Origin: Jiella pacifica
GTDB lineage: Bacteria; Pseudomonadota; Alphaproteobacteria; Rhizobiales; Rhizobiaceae
Assembly (NCBI RefSeq): GCF_010500815.1
Contig: NZ_JAAAMG010000010.1
Coordinates: 123,796-187,795, forward strand
DNA: 64,000 nt
Direction: 5' to 3'
Shown here: positions 42,967 to 52,587 of the stretch, in pieces
How the letters are laid out: the number at the start of each line of letters is the position of its first letter
Numbering within the stretch: the first letter of the stretch is position 1
The notes under the pieces: generated by a model
Database searches by the model: none
What the model was told of the DNA's origin: nothing
Seen by the model: only the letters and a program-made list of their open reading frames with translations
Position numbers and translations under genes: made by a program

Positions 42967-44031
42967 ATGTCCGATACCGTCAAACTCTCCGCTCAGATCG
43001 CAGCTGTTCTTGTCGCCTGCATCGTTGTCGCAGTGATGCCGCTCTATGCCGACCTGTTCCAGCTGATGCAGTTCACGCTCTTTGCCTCCATGGCGGTGCT
43101 TGCGCTCAGCCTCGGCTTCATCTGGGGCTTCGGCGGCATCCTTTGCTTCGGCCAGACGGCGTTCTTCGGCCTTGGCGCCTATGCCTACGCCGTCGCCGCC
43201 ATCAACTACGGCGACTCGACGCCCGCCATCCTGTGCGCCGTGATAGTTCCAGCCCTCTTCGCCCTGGCCCTCGGCTACTTCGTCTTCTACGGCCGGATCA
43301 GCGACGTCTATCTGGGCGTCATCACCCTCACCGTCACGCTGATCCTCTTCAACGTCTTCAATTCGACGGCCGGCGACGAATACACCATCGGGACGGCGCG
43401 GCTGGGCGGCTTCAACGGCATGCCGGCCGTGCCGACCTTCAACATGCCGTTCGATCCGACCGCGATCCTCTACCCGGAAGACTCCTGGTACGTCACCGGC
43501 GGCGCCTTGATCGCGATCTATGTGGGCCTGCGCCTTCTCCTGCGCAGCCGTTTTGGCCGGGTGGCCATCGCCGTGCGAGAGAACGAGACGCGGGCGGCGC
43601 TGCTCGGATACGACCCGCGCGTCGTGAAGCTCTGGGTCTTTGTGCTCGGCGGCGCCATCGCCGGAATGGGCGGCGCGCTTTACGTCAACTGGGGCGCCTT
43701 TGTCGGCCCGACGATCTTCGCCCTGTCGCTGTCGGCCGAAATCATCATCTGGATCTGCATCGGCGGCCTCGGCACGTTGATCGGCCCGATCGTCGGCTGC
43801 TTCCTCATCCAATATCTCGTCTCACAGATCGGCTCGCAGCAGAGCTTCAATTCCAATCTCGTCCTCGGCGCGATCCTAATCGTCTTCGTGCTCCTGCTGC
43901 CGCAGGGCCTCGTCCCGACGCTGCGCAATCTCGTCGCCGCCGGCTGGTATCGCGTCAGCGAGCGCCGCCGCGAGACCGGGCACGGGCAAAGCCGCCAGAT
44001 GACCGCCGGCCAACCGGTCGGAGCGGAGTGA
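42967..44031 (+). CDS. Branched-chain/amide ABC transporter permease, LivM type (second copy)
   Basis: A 354-residue permease of about 9-10 helices. GFGGILCFGQTAFFGLGAYA, the cytoplasmic loop VRENETRAALLGYDPRVVKL and LPQGLVPTLRNL near the end are LivM features. The C-terminal 25 residues are hydrophilic and Arg/Gln-rich. Paralogue of the copy at 33149. Confidence 0.92.
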   Translation: MSDTVKLSAQIAAVLVACIVVAVMPLYADLFQLMQFTLFASMAVLALSLGFIWGFGGILCFGQTAFFGLGAYAYAVAAINYGDSTPAILCAVIVPALFALALGYFVFYGRISDVYLGVITLTVTLILFNVFNSTAGDEYTIGTARLGGFNGMPAVPTFNMPFDPTAILYPEDSWYVTGGALIAIYVGLRLLLRSRFGRVAIAVRENETRAALLGYDPRVVKLWVFVLGGAIAGMGGALYVNWGAFVGPTIFALSLSAEIIIWICIGGLGTLIGPIVGCFLIQYLVSQIGSQQSFNSNLVLGAILIVFVLLLPQGLVPTLRNLVAAGWYRVSERRRETGHGQSRQMTAGQPVGAE

Positions 44032-44034
44032 ACC

Positions 44035-44763
44035 ATGACGAAGATCCCTCCGCTCCTGGAAACCCGAAATCTCACCATGCGCTTTGGCGGCGTCCTCGCC
44101 AATGACGGCGTGAACTTCTCCCTTGGCGAGATGGAGCTGCGCTGTCTGATCGGCCCGAACGGCGCCGGCAAAAGCACCTTCTTCAAGATGCTGACGGGCC
44201 AGCTCACGCCGAGCGAAGGCACGATCCGCTTTCGCGATCACCCGATCGACGGCCACCCGTCCCACGAGATCGCCCGGCTCGGCATCGGTATCAAGACGCA
44301 GATCCCCAACGTCTTCAACGGCCTGTCGGTGCGCGAGAACATCTGGCTGGCCGCCCAGCGCAAGACGACCCGCAACGCCGCCCGTCAGATCGTCGACGAG
44401 GTTCTGGAGCGCATCATGCTGAAGGACCTCGCCGGCGCGATCGTCGGGCAGCTGTCCCACGGTCAGCGTCAGTGGGTGGAGATCGGCACCGTCCTCGCCG
44501 CCGAGCCGGAGCTCATTCTCCTCGACGAACCGGCCGCCGGCATGACCGACGAAGAGACCGAGCGGACCGCCGAGATCATCCACGAGATCAACAAGACCCG
44601 TGCGCTGATCGTCGTCGAGCACGACATGGAGTTCATCAAGATGATCGCCAAGACCGTCACCGTCTTCCACCAGGGGCGGATCATGCTGGAAGACAATGTC
44701 GAGGCCGTCCTCGCCGACAGCCGGGTGCGCGACGTCTATCTCGGCAAGAAGGTAGCGGCATGA
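44035..44763 (+). CDS. ABC transporter ATPase, LivG/UrtD type (second copy)
   Basis: A 242-residue ATPase with Walker [12 protein letters not shown], signature [14 protein letters not shown], Walker [13 protein letters not shown] and VEHDM. The LSHGQ signature matches the first-copy counterpart. Its TGA overlaps the next ATG by 4 bases. Confidence 0.93.
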   Translation: MTKIPPLLETRNLTMRFGGVLANDGVNFSLGEMELRCLIGPNGAGKSTFFKMLTGQLTPSEGTIRFRDHPIDGHPSHEIARLGIGIKTQIPNVFNGLSVRENIWLAAQRKTTRNAARQIVDEVLERIMLKDLAGAIVGQLSHGQRQWVEIGTVLAAEPELILLDEPAAGMTDEETERTAEIIHEINKTRALIVVEHDMEFIKMIAKTVTVFHQGRIMLEDNVEAVLADSRVRDVYLGKKVAA

Positions 44764-45461
44764 GTGCGCTTCTCGAAGTCGACGACCTGCGCGCCGGCTA
44801 CGGCCGCGTGCCGATCCTCGCCGGCGTCAATTTCGACATGGCGGGGGGCGAATTCCTCGGCATTCTCGGCCACAACGGCATGGGCAAGACGACGCTCATG
44901 CGCACGATCATGGGCGCCCTGCCGACGACCGCCGGAAGCGTGCGCTTCGCCGGAACCGACGTGACGAAGATGGCGACGCATCAGCGTTCGCGCCTGGGCC
45001 TCGGCCTCGTGCCACAGGGCCGCGAGATCTTCCCGACGCTGACCGTGATGGAAAACCTGCGCATGGGTCTTGCCGCGGCCAAGAGCGAGGACAGGGCCGT
45101 CATGGACGGCGTACTCGAGGATTTTCCGCGGCTGAAGCGCCTTCTCGACCGGCGCGGCGGCGCCCTGTCCGGCGGAGAACAGCAGCTTCTCGCCCTCGCC
45201 CGCTGTCTCTGCGCGAGACCGAAGCTCATCCTCCTCGACGAGCCGACCGAAGGCATTCAGCTCTCTATCATCGAGGAGATGATCGAGACGCTGCAGACCC
45301 TGCGCCAACGCTGGTCACTGTCGATGATCATCGTCGAGCAGAATCTCGACTTCATCACCCAGCTCTCCGACCGCGTCCTTTCCATCCAGAAGGGCCGGAT
45401 CACCGGCGAGGTCGACCGTGCGCAACTTCTGTCCGGAGACGTCGCCATGACAGCCGCCTGA
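44760..45461 (+). CDS. ABC transporter ATPase, LivF/UrtE type (second copy)
   Basis: A 233-residue ATPase: Walker [31 protein letters not shown], signature [13 protein letters not shown], Walker [13 protein letters not shown] and VEQNL. His-Asn-Gly in Walker A in place of the more usual Arg/Pro-Asn-Gly is seen in UrtE-like proteins. Start at 44760 overlaps the previous stop; longer readings run through that gene. The amidase follows 86 bases later. Confidence 0.93.
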   Translation: MSALLEVDDLRAGYGRVPILAGVNFDMAGGEFLGILGHNGMGKTTLMRTIMGALPTTAGSVRFAGTDVTKMATHQRSRLGLGLVPQGREIFPTLTVMENLRMGLAAAKSEDRAVMDGVLEDFPRLKRLLDRRGGALSGGEQQLLALARCLCARPKLILLDEPTEGIQLSIIEEMIETLQTLRQRWSLSMIIVEQNLDFITQLSDRVLSIQKGRITGEVDRAQLLSGDVAMTAA

Positions 45462-45547
45462 TCCACACGACGACCCGGCATCTGCCAGGCCAACAAACCC
45501 CAAGACAACGAACCCGAAACGAACTCGTCCGCGAGAAAAGAAACGCC

Positions 45548-47062
45548 ATGCCTATCACCCGCCCGAACGCTGCCCGCATCAAGGAAATGGCCGAGGACTT
45601 CGGCATGACCTTCAGCGACGAGGAGGCCGCCGAATATCTGCCGCTGATGCAGGCAAATTTCGACGCCTATGATCTCGTCGACTCCCTGCCGGACTACACC
45701 GCGCCGGTGAAATATCCCCGTGTACCCGGCTATCGCCCGGAAGGCGACGAGAACCGCTACAACGCCTGGGCCTACAAGAGCGAGGTGAAGGGCGCGGCAG
45801 ACGGCAAGCTGGCCGGCAAGACGGTGGCGCTCAAGGACAACGTCGCACTGGCCGGCGTGCCGATGATGAACGGCGCGGCGACTCTCGAAGGCTTCGTGCC
45901 GGTGATCGACGCGACGATCGTGACCCGCATGCTGGATGCGGGAGCCACCATCAAGGGCAAGGCCGTCTGCGAGCATTTCTGCCTGTCGGGCGGCAGCCAT
46001 ACCTCCGATCCCGGCCCTGTGCACAACCCCCACCAGCCCGGCTATTCGGCCGGCGGATCGTCTTCCGGCAGCGGCGCCTTGGTCGCGGCCGGCGAAGTGG
46101 ACATGGCGATCGGCGGTGACCAGGGCGGCTCGATCCGCATTCCCGCCGCCTATTGCGGCATCTACGGCATGAAGGCGACCCATGGTCTCGTGCCCTATAC
46201 GGGCGTGATGCCGATCGAAGCCACCATCGACCATACCGGGCCGATGACGGCGAATGTCGCCAACAACGCGCTTCTCCTCGAAGTTCTCGCCGGCGCCGAC
46301 GGCCTCGACCCGCGCCAGTACGCGCCGAAGGTCTCGGCCTATACCGAGGCGCTCGACAAAGGGGCGAGCGGCCTCAAGATCGGCATCCTGAAAGAGGGCT
46401 TCGAGATCGCGGGAATGCAGGAGGGCGTGATCGATAAGGTCAAGGCCGGCGCCGAGCGCTTCTCCGCCATGGGCGCGAGCGTGTCGGACGTCTCGATCCC
46501 CGAGCATCCGGTGGCGGCCGCCGTGTGGCAGCCGATCGCGCTGGAGGGTCTCGTCGTTCAGATGATGATCGGCAACGGCATGGGGTTCAACTGGAAGGGC
46601 CAGTACGACGTCGCCCTGCTCGATGCCCATTCGGCCTGGAACTCGCGCGCGGACGAACTGTCGAAGTCGCTCAAGCTGTCGATGCTGGTCGGCCAGTGGG
46701 GCCTCTCACACTATCGCGGACGCTATTACGCCAAGGCCCAGAACCTTGCCCGGCGCATGAAGGCCGCCTATGACGCCGCCTTCACCGAATACGATCTTCT
46801 GCTGATGCCGACGCTGCCCATGGTGGCGACGAAGATTCCGGAGAAGGACGCGCCGCTCGAAGAGGTGATCACCCGCGCCTTCGAGATGGTCGGCGCCACC
46901 TGCCAGTTCGACGTGACCGGCCATCCGGCCATGTCGATCCCCTGCGGCCTGTCGGACGGCCTGCCCGTCGGCATGATGCTCGTCGGAAAGGATTACGCCG
47001 AAGCGACGATCTATCAGGCGGCCGCCGCCTTCGAGGCCGAAGGCGACTGGAAGAGCTTCTGA
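45548..47062 (+). CDS. Amidase (amidase signature family, nitrile-hydratase-associated type)
   Basis: A 504-residue amidase. The Ser-cisSer-Lys triad is visible: Lys96 (VALKDNVAL), the Ser run at 171-173 (AGGSSSGSG) and nucleophile Ser195 ([16 protein letters not shown]). GGDQGGSIR is characteristic of enantioselective amidases that work with nitrile hydratases, although no nitrile hydratase is in the window. Such enzymes cleave aliphatic or arylalkyl amides to acid and ammonia. It stands directly behind the second importer and overlaps the ABM gene by one base (TGATG). Confidence 0.92.
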   Translation: MPITRPNAARIKEMAEDFGMTFSDEEAAEYLPLMQANFDAYDLVDSLPDYTAPVKYPRVPGYRPEGDENRYNAWAYKSEVKGAADGKLAGKTVALKDNVALAGVPMMNGAATLEGFVPVIDATIVTRMLDAGATIKGKAVCEHFCLSGGSHTSDPGPVHNPHQPGYSAGGSSSGSGALVAAGEVDMAIGGDQGGSIRIPAAYCGIYGMKATHGLVPYTGVMPIEATIDHTGPMTANVANNALLLEVLAGADGLDPRQYAPKVSAYTEALDKGASGLKIGILKEGFEIAGMQEGVIDKVKAGAERFSAMGASVSDVSIPEHPVAAAVWQPIALEGLVVQMMIGNGMGFNWKGQYDVALLDAHSAWNSRADELSKSLKLSMLVGQWGLSHYRGRYYAKAQNLARRMKAAYDAAFTEYDLLLMPTLPMVATKIPEKDAPLEEVITRAFEMVGATCQFDVTGHPAMSIPCGLSDGLPVGMMLVGKDYAEATIYQAAAAFEAEGDWKSF

Positions 47063-47364
47063 TGATCACCATTACGGCCGTCATCACGGCGAAGAGCGGC
47101 ACGGAGGACGTCATGCGCGACGCCCTCCTCGCGGTCGCGGAGCATGTGGAAGCGAACGAGCCGGAGACCATCGGCTTCTTCATTTCGCAGGACAGCGGCG
47201 ATCTGCGTCGGTTCACCACCTATGAGCGCTTTGCCGATGAAGCGGCCATGGAGCGGCACAACAGCTCCGACGCGGTGGCGAAATTCTTCGCGGCCGCCAA
47301 GCCGATCCTCGACGGCGAGGTCGTGCTCGTCAACGCGACGGAGCTTTCTGCCAAGAGCGGCTGA
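47062..47364 (+). CDS. Antibiotic biosynthesis monooxygenase (ABM) domain protein
   Basis: A 100-residue single-domain ferredoxin-like fold of the YgiN/ABM family: start [20 protein letters not shown], middle ETIGFFISQDSGDLRRFTTY, then ERFADEAAMERHNSSDAVAK, ending in a conserved beta strand. Members act as small cofactor-free monooxygenases or quinol oxidases, or have no known activity. The start overlaps the amidase stop, so it is cotranscribed; its role in amide catabolism is unknown. Confidence 0.85.
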   Translation: MITITAVITAKSGTEDVMRDALLAVAEHVEANEPETIGFFISQDSGDLRRFTTYERFADEAAMERHNSSDAVAKFFAAAKPILDGEVVLVNATELSAKSG

Positions 47365-47512
47365 ACGACCGGTTGAGACCTTGGCACAGCCGCGGCGCTT
47401 CGATCGAGCGGCCCCGCGAGCCGGCACGGTCTCCTCTGCCGCGCCTCGCCGGCAACGGCCACACCAACCACGAGACCTCGCGTCGCGGATCCTCTGCACA
47501 AGGAGCAAAGCC

Positions 47513-48891
47513 TTGGAATATATGAGCCTTCTCGACCTTTCGGACACCATCCGCCGCCGTGAAGTCTCGCCTGTCGAGGTGACGCGCTTGATGCTCGAGC
47601 GCATCGAAAGCCTTGATGGCCGCCATCGCAGCTATGCTCATGTCCTCGCAGACCGGGCGATGGACCAGGCGAAGGCTGCCGAAAGCGAAATGGGCAGGAG
47701 CATGTGGCGCGGGCCGCTCCATGGCGTTCCGATCGCGGTCAAGGACCTGTGCTACACCACCTTCGCCCCCACCACTGCCGGCACGCGTATCTACAAGGGC
47801 TTCGTGCCGGACTACGACGCGACGGTGGTCGAGAGGCTGGAGGCCGCCGGGGCGATCATGCTCGGCAAACTGAAGATGACCGAGGGCGCCTACACCACTC
47901 ACCATCCCGACATAGATCCACCGCTCAATCCCTGGTCGCCCGACCACTGGGCCGGCTCTTCGTCGAGCGGATCGGGCGTCGCGCCTGCGGCGGGTCTTTG
48001 CTACGGCTCGCTCGGCTCCGACACTGGCGGGTCCATCCGATTCCCGTCGGCGGCCAGCGCCCTGACCGGCATCAAGCCGACCTGGGGCCGCGTCTCGCGC
48101 CACGGTGTCTTCGCGCTTGCCGATTCCCTCGACCATGTCGGCCCGATGGCAAGGTCGGCGGGTGATGCGGCGGCGATCCTCGGTGTCGTGGCCGGCGCCG
48201 ACGACAAAGATCCAACGAGCCTTCGCGCCGAGGTCCCGGACTATCTCGCCGAACTCGGCACGTCGATCAGAGGCATGACGATCGGCATCGACCGCTCCTA
48301 CGCTTCGATGGGGTCGATCCGGAAGCCGCCGCCGCGCTGTCGGCGGCCGAGGCGGTCTTCCGCTCGCTCGGCGCGCGGATCCGGGACGTGCGCTTTCCGT
48401 CCCATGAACGGCTCGTCAGCCAATGGATCGCGATGTGCGCCGTCGAGACGGCGATCGCCCACCGAGAGACCTATCCAGCGAAGAAGGACGACTACGGCCC
48501 CGAACTCGCCGGGCTGATCGAAGAGGGCCGCGCGCTCGGCGGGCTCGATCTCACCGACATCCTGCACGAGCGGCTGAAGTTCAACGGCGCGCTTGCCGCG
48601 ATGTTCGAGGAGATCGACGCGCTCCTCATCCCGACCATGCCCATGCGCCTGCCAAGCGTTGCCGACCTCGCCTCCTTCGGCGACGATCCGAACGTCCTCT
48701 TACGTCTCTTGCGCTTCACGGCGCCTTTCGACTTCTCCGGCACGCCGACGATCACCCTGCCGAGCGGATTCGACAGCGATGGCCTGCCTCTGTCCATGCA
48801 GCTTGCCGGACCGGTGCTCTCGGAGGGACAGCTTTCAAGGATGGCCCATGCGTTCCAGACGCAGACCAACTGGCACACTCACCGGCCGTAG
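47513..48891 (+). pseudogene. Amidase-signature enzyme, frameshifted
   Basis: The first part (TTG at 47513 behind AAGGAG, or ATG at 47522) reads as an amidase: catalytic Lys in IAVKDLCYT, AGSSSSGSGVAPAAG and nucleophile Ser in GSLGSDTGGSIRFPSAA. After GIDRSYAS at about 48309 the frame breaks. One frame over, it continues as DPEAAAALSAAEAVFRSLGA through LLIPTMPMRLPSV to the stop at 48891. A single lost G near 48309 (TCGATGGGG where TCGGATGGGG is expected) explains it. Both halves are otherwise intact and the active-site half is complete, so decay is recent or the base is a sequencing error. Confidence 0.75.
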
Positions 48892-49108
48892 TTGTCGTCA
48901 AATACTGGACGGAGCTCGGTGAGGACGCTTTAGAGTCAAAGACTCATTGGCCTGCCCCAACTGGGTGGTCCGGGGTAAATCTTAGTGTAAGGTTGGCCTC
49001 TGCGCCATAGCTGGCGTAGCCGGCGACACTGGTCCGTTGAGCGGGCTTTCCGCCTGGCAGCGGGCGTCACCACTTCTTTCCCAACAGATCCTCAAGGCGT
49101 TCGGCGGG

Positions 49109-49131
49109 CAAACGATTCACTGGATCGTTTG
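49109..49131. repeat. Palindromic unit inserted in the transposase gene
   Basis: CAAACGAT (49109-49116) and ATCGTTTG (49124-49131) are perfect arms around TCACTGG; GGCGG/CCGCC flank them further out. Palindromes with an AAACGAT-N7-ATCGTTT core resemble dispersed palindromic elements of rhizobial genomes. It interrupts the OrfA coding sequence exactly where LD should continue to LLGKK, so it appears inserted. Confidence 0.5.
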
Positions 49132-49374
49132 CTGGTCCGCCTCACTGTCGAGCATCGCATCGGCCAGCATCCGCTTCAGCTTGGCGTTCTCGTCCTCCAG
49201 CGAGCGAAGCCGGCGAGCCTCGCTGACGTCCATCCCACCAAATCTGGCCTTCCATTTGTAGATGCTGGCATCGCTGACGCCGTGCTTGCGGCAGAGCTCG
49301 GCGACCGGCACCCCGGCCTCCTGCTCCCTCAAGATGCCGATGATCTGCTCCTCGGAAACACGACTGCGCTTCAT
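49117..49374 (-). pseudogene. IS3-family transposase OrfA, disrupted at the C-terminus
   Basis: MKRSRVSEEQIIGILREQEA at the start, then VAELCRKHGVSDASIYKWKA and ENAKLKRMLADAML are the helix-turn-helix and leucine-zipper parts of IS3/IS407-group OrfA. After ADAMLD the normal AALKDLLGKKW is displaced: about 50 bases with a palindrome (49109-49131) intervene, bringing in an early stop, and EDLLGKKW resumes beyond it. Start at 49374; 12 additional upstream codons are non-homologous. Confidence 0.75.
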
Positions 49375-49435
49375 GTCCTGGTCCTCTCGGTAGGCCAGAA
49401 CGAACTTCAAACTGGATTAAGCCGAGGGGGCAACG

Positions 49436-49599
49436 TCACGGTGACGCAGAAGACCTGGATGGCCGAGTAGAGCGCCCAGTTCGGCACGTCGGTGACGCGG
49501 GCGATGAACCGAACTCCGATCCCCATGATCAACAGCATGAGAAAGTTCGCGACAAACCGGCCATCCCAGATAATGAAAGCCCGCGCCGTCGCGCCAGGC
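49436..49599 (-). pseudogene. Fragment of a TctA-type permease
   Basis: On the minus strand the stretch reads FVANFLMLLIMGIGVRFIAR then VTDVPNWALYSAIQVFCV, two helices typical of the second half of TctA permeases. The sequence ends where the IS remnant begins (after QVFCVTVT) and has no proper start. It is different from the intact tctA at 19392, so it is the relic of a second tripartite transporter cut by the insertion sequence. Confidence 0.5.
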
Positions 49600-49665
49600 G
49601 TGCCACCTGCCGATGCCTCTCAACCGAACGTTCGCGTGATGCCGGAGACCCTGCGACACGTCAGA

Positions 49666-50508
49666 TCATTGGCCAATCGCCGACCAGTCCTGTTCACCAC
49701 CATCGGCCGCGATGATCGCGTCCATACGCGAGGCGATCAGCTCAGTCAGCGGCAGATCGGCGTCGCCTGCCGCTGCAAGCGCCAATCCCACGTCCTTGCG
49801 GCCCAGCCGCATCGGGAACCCCGCCGGCTCGAACCGCTTTCCCGCGATGATCGGGCCGTAGCTCCCGATCAGGCGATTGCCGTAGTTCACGTTGAGTAGC
49901 AGCGCCGCCATCCGATCCGCGGCGATGCCGTGGGCGGCGACGATGCGGAACTGTTCCGTCAGCATCTGCATGATAGCCGGGATGCCGGCGTTGAGGGCGA
50001 TCTTCACCGCCGCGGCCATCACCGGCCGGTCGCCGACCCGTTGCGTCCCCGCCCCGATCGCGTCGAACAAGGGCTGTGCGATATCCAGATCCTCCGCCGC
50101 GCCCGCCGCGATCACCGACAGCTTGCCGGCCGCCGCCACGTCCGGGCGGCCCAGCACCTGAGCCGACACGAAACGCTGTCCCGCCGCGGCGTGCGCCACC
50201 GCCAGTCTTTCGGTGAGGTCCACGCTGACCGTGCTGCACGAGATATGGAGCAGGTCGGGACCTGCCGCGAGCAGTCCGCCCTCCCCGAACACGACCGCCT
50301 CGACGGCCGCGTCGCCGGCCAACATCGTCATGACGGTGCCAGCCCGGGCGGCCGCGGCGAGGTCGGCGGCGATCGTCGCACCCCGAGCGGCGAACGGCTC
50401 GGCCTTGGCCCGGTCCCGATTCCAGACGGTGACCTGGTGACCGGCCGCCACGAGATTGTCGGCCATGCCCGAGCCCATCTGCCCGAGCCCGATAAATGCG
50501 ACATCCAT
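49666..50508 (-). CDS. NAD(P)-dependent 3-hydroxyisobutyrate dehydrogenase family oxidoreductase
   Basis: A 280-residue beta-hydroxyacid dehydrogenase-family protein. The Rossmann start is VAFIGLGQMGSGMADNLVAA, then WNRDRAKAE. The catalytic-Lys region reads AAAVKIALNAGIPAIMQ, with the Lys conserved but the usual N-N changed. The substrate-binding motif is altered as well (VSAQVLGRPD where D-A-P-V-S-G is common), like the imine-reductase and glyoxylate-reductase-like subgroup. Start at 50508 (MDVAFIG) has GAGGAG 6 bases upstream; ATG at 50514 is too close to it. Substrate unknown. Confidence 0.82.
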   Translation of the reverse strand: MDVAFIGLGQMGSGMADNLVAAGHQVTVWNRDRAKAEPFAARGATIAADLAAAARAGTVMTMLAGDAAVEAVVFGEGGLLAAGPDLLHISCSTVSVDLTERLAVAHAAAGQRFVSAQVLGRPDVAAAGKLSVIAAGAAEDLDIAQPLFDAIGAGTQRVGDRPVMAAAVKIALNAGIPAIMQMLTEQFRIVAAHGIAADRMAALLLNVNYGNRLIGSYGPIIAGKRFEPAGFPMRLGRKDVGLALAAAGDADLPLTELIASRMDAIIAADGGEQDWSAIGQ

Positions 50509-50578
50509 TTCCATCTCCTCAAGCTCCGAAGGCCCCGGCGATCCGAGTTGACCAACCAGGCGACATCGGTGTTGCTCC

Positions 50579-51361
50579 TTATGCGCCGACCAGATCGGCA
50601 ACGTGCGCGACGAGGCCGGTTTGGCCCGGCGCAACATGGTCGGCCATGGTGTGGCGATCGGGGAAGTCACCGCCATTTTGCGACCGGAAGGGGATCGGCT
50701 TGTCGGTAAATAGCCCGGCGAGACGTACACGCCATGCTGCCTTGATCGCCTCCACTTCCTCCGCCGTGGAAACGTGACCCGCGCCATAGACCGCGTGCGT
50801 CGGGAGCACGTCCATGCCGGGGTAGAACAGCGCGCCATGGGTTAGCGGGAACAGCAATTGATCAAGCGGCCCGTTGATACCCCGCGGGCCATAGTCGGCC
50901 GCTGGGCCGCCTGCCTGCACGTTGACCAGCGCTCGCTTGCCCTTGAGGATGCCCTCGCCAAAGCGGAACTGGTTGGAGCCATTCTGATAGCCGTAGGCGA
51001 AACCGAAGGCATAGACCCGCTCGATCCAGCCCTTCAGGATCGCAGGCACGCCGTACCACCAAAGCGGGAATTGCAGGATCACAGCATCGGCTGCGAGCAG
51101 CTTCTGCTGCTCGGCGATCACGTCGGGCGTCTGATGCCCGCTTGCGTAAGCATGGCCTGACTCCATGATGAACGACAGCCGTTCGGGATTGTCTCGCACG
51201 GGAAAGTCACCGGCGTCGTACACTGCCTTCCACTTCATGCCATAGAGGTCCGAATGGGCCACGGTGTGCCCCGCCGCCGACAACGTCTCAGCGGTCACGT
51301 CGACCAACTGCCGTGTCAGCGAAGTAGGTTCGGGGTGCGCGTAAACAATGAGAACCTTCAT
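50579..51361 (-). CDS. NAD(P)H-dependent flavin oxidoreductase (NQO1/MdaB-like)
   Basis: A 260-residue flavodoxin-fold quinone reductase. The FMN/FAD loop reads VLIVYAHPEPTSLTRQLVD; QFPLWWYGVPAILKGWIERV with VQAGGPAADYGPRGING are the NQO/KefF signatures. It reduces quinones or nitro-compounds with NAD(P)H. It diverges from a LysR gene (51685) and lies near a dehydrogenase and the tail of an alcohol dehydrogenase, a plausible LysR-controlled redox-stress cluster. Confidence 0.88.
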   Translation of the reverse strand: MKVLIVYAHPEPTSLTRQLVDVTAETLSAAGHTVAHSDLYGMKWKAVYDAGDFPVRDNPERLSFIMESGHAYASGHQTPDVIAEQQKLLAADAVILQFPLWWYGVPAILKGWIERVYAFGFAYGYQNGSNQFRFGEGILKGKRALVNVQAGGPAADYGPRGINGPLDQLLFPLTHGALFYPGMDVLPTHAVYGAGHVSTAEEVEAIKAAWRVRLAGLFTDKPIPFRSQNGGDFPDRHTMADHVAPGQTGLVAHVADLVGA

Positions 51362-51390
51362 GGTGATATGTTCCTGATGGTTGGGGTTTG

Positions 51391-51495
51391 TCAGTATTCG
51401 ACGACGACCCTGCCGAAATGGCTTCCGGTCCCCTCGACCCAGAAGGCGTCCGCGATCCAGGACAGCGGAAAGCAGCGGTCGGTCCGGTCCGGGTT
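51391..51495 (-). pseudogene. C-terminal fragment of a medium-chain (zinc-type) alcohol dehydrogenase
   Basis: The minus strand reads RCFPLSWIADAFWVEGTGSH then FGRVVVEY and stop, matching the end of MDR-family dehydrogenases (FPL-x-x-x-x-x-A-x-G-x-x-x-G-K-x-V). The preceding catalytic and Rossmann domains are absent. The rest of 51362-51684 shows only a short palindrome (CCCTATAGGG at about 51624) in front of the LysR gene. Confidence 0.5.
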
Positions 51496-51684
51496 CACCG
51501 GGTCGGGGATGTCATCAGCGTCGGGCCATCTAGCCCTAGTTGCGTATGAATCTGGATGGCTTTCATCAGCTAGCTGGTATCCGCGCCGTCGATTGAAGCG
51601 TCGCGGGATCAGCCCGCTCCTCCCCTATAGGGCGCGGCAACTTTGGATATGAAATCGAAAGTTTTACGTGGCGTTATCGACCGG

Positions 51685-52587
51685 ATGGATACCAAAAACC
51701 TCGATCTCGGCCTGCTCGTCACGCTCGAAGCCCTACTGGCGGAAGGAAACGTTACGCGTGCCGCCCGGCGCCTGAACCTCAGCCAGCCTGCCTTGTCGGC
51801 CCGGCTGGCGCGGCTTCGCGACGCCCTCGGCGATCCCCTCCTCATCCCGGCACAGCGCGGGATGGTCCTGACCCAGCGCGCCGTCGAGCTTCGGCAACCG
51901 TTGCATGAAGCGCTTGAGGGTGTTCGCCAGGTTGTAGCAAAGGGAATGCCGTCCGACCCGGCGACCATGGGGGCTACCATGGTCATCGCCGCGACCGACT
52001 ACGTGCAGTATGCGCTGCTCAGCCGCTTCTCCGTCGCGCTCAGGACCGAGGCACCCAGGGTCCGCATCGCCTGGCGTGCCCTGGACTTGCTGGCGCTTGC
52101 CACGCAGTTGGAGCGCGGCGAAGTCGACCTTGCCTTGGCACTGCCGAACCATGCACCTGCGGCCATGCGCCAGTGCCTGCTCTTTCGTGAGGATTACGTG
52201 GTGATCGCCCGGCAGGGACACCCGGCCGTGCCGGGCCGTCTCAGCCTGGACGCATTCTGCGCTTTGGAGCACGTCGTCGTGTCGCTCCAGGGCGGTGGGT
52301 TCTCGGGGCCTACCGATGCGGCACTAGAGGCCATCGGACGCCGCCGCACCGTAGCCCTATCCACGTCGGGCTTTCTGATCGTGCCGGAGGTCGTGTCGCG
52401 GTCCGACATGATCGCTTTGATTCCACGGCGGATCGCCGATGGCTGGTCGGATCAGGTGCAGGTGGTGGAACCGCCACTCACCATCCCCGGCTTCGCCATC
52501 GCGGGTGTCTGGCACGATCGGACCACCGATCACACGGCACAACGCTGGCTGCGTGAACGGCTGACGACGTTGGCCGCCGAGGGGTAG
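51685..52587 (+). CDS. LysR family transcriptional regulator
   Basis: A 300-residue LysR protein. The helix-turn-helix is AEGNVTRAARRLNLSQPALS near residues 15-35 and the effector domain follows. It resembles the NodD/PnbR-like branch (MDTKNLDLGLLVTLEALLAE). Start taken at 51685; ATG 51649 adds 12 non-homologous residues and neither has a good ribosome site. Divergent from the NQO-like gene, its probable target. Confidence 0.88.
   Translation: MDTKNLDLGLLVTLEALLAEGNVTRAARRLNLSQPALSARLARLRDALGDPLLIPAQRGMVLTQRAVELRQPLHEALEGVRQVVAKGMPSDPATMGATMVIAATDYVQYALLSRFSVALRTEAPRVRIAWRALDLLALATQLERGEVDLALALPNHAPAAMRQCLLFREDYVVIARQGHPAVPGRLSLDAFCALEHVVVSLQGGGFSGPTDAALEAIGRRRTVALSTSGFLIVPEVVSRSDMIALIPRRIADGWSDQVQVVEPPLTIPGFAIAGVWHDRTTDHTAQRWLRERLTTLAAEG

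Larger units (their letters stand above)
48953..49432 (-). mobile_element. IS3-type insertion sequence remnant, internally deleted
   Basis: The ends are TGCCCC inverted repeats (48953 reading inward on the plus strand, 49432 reading inward on the minus strand). Only orfA survives, on the minus strand. Downstream of it LLGKKW and VTPAARRKA mark the end of orfA and the beginning of orfB, but the orfB integrase core is missing, so about 800 bases have been deleted. No target-site duplication is obvious. It separates the amidase pseudogene from a tctA fragment. The short gap 48892-48952 has nothing recognisable. Confidence 0.6.

Noticed and set aside
42390..44105. Plus-strand open frame of about 571 codons overlapping LivH and LivM of the second importer
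   Set aside because: Out-of-frame reading of two well-supported permease genes; Arg/His/Pro-rich nonsense.
49417..49659. An 80-codon minus-strand open frame
   Set aside because: Wrong frame of the TctA fragment; the homologous reading is in another frame of the same strand.
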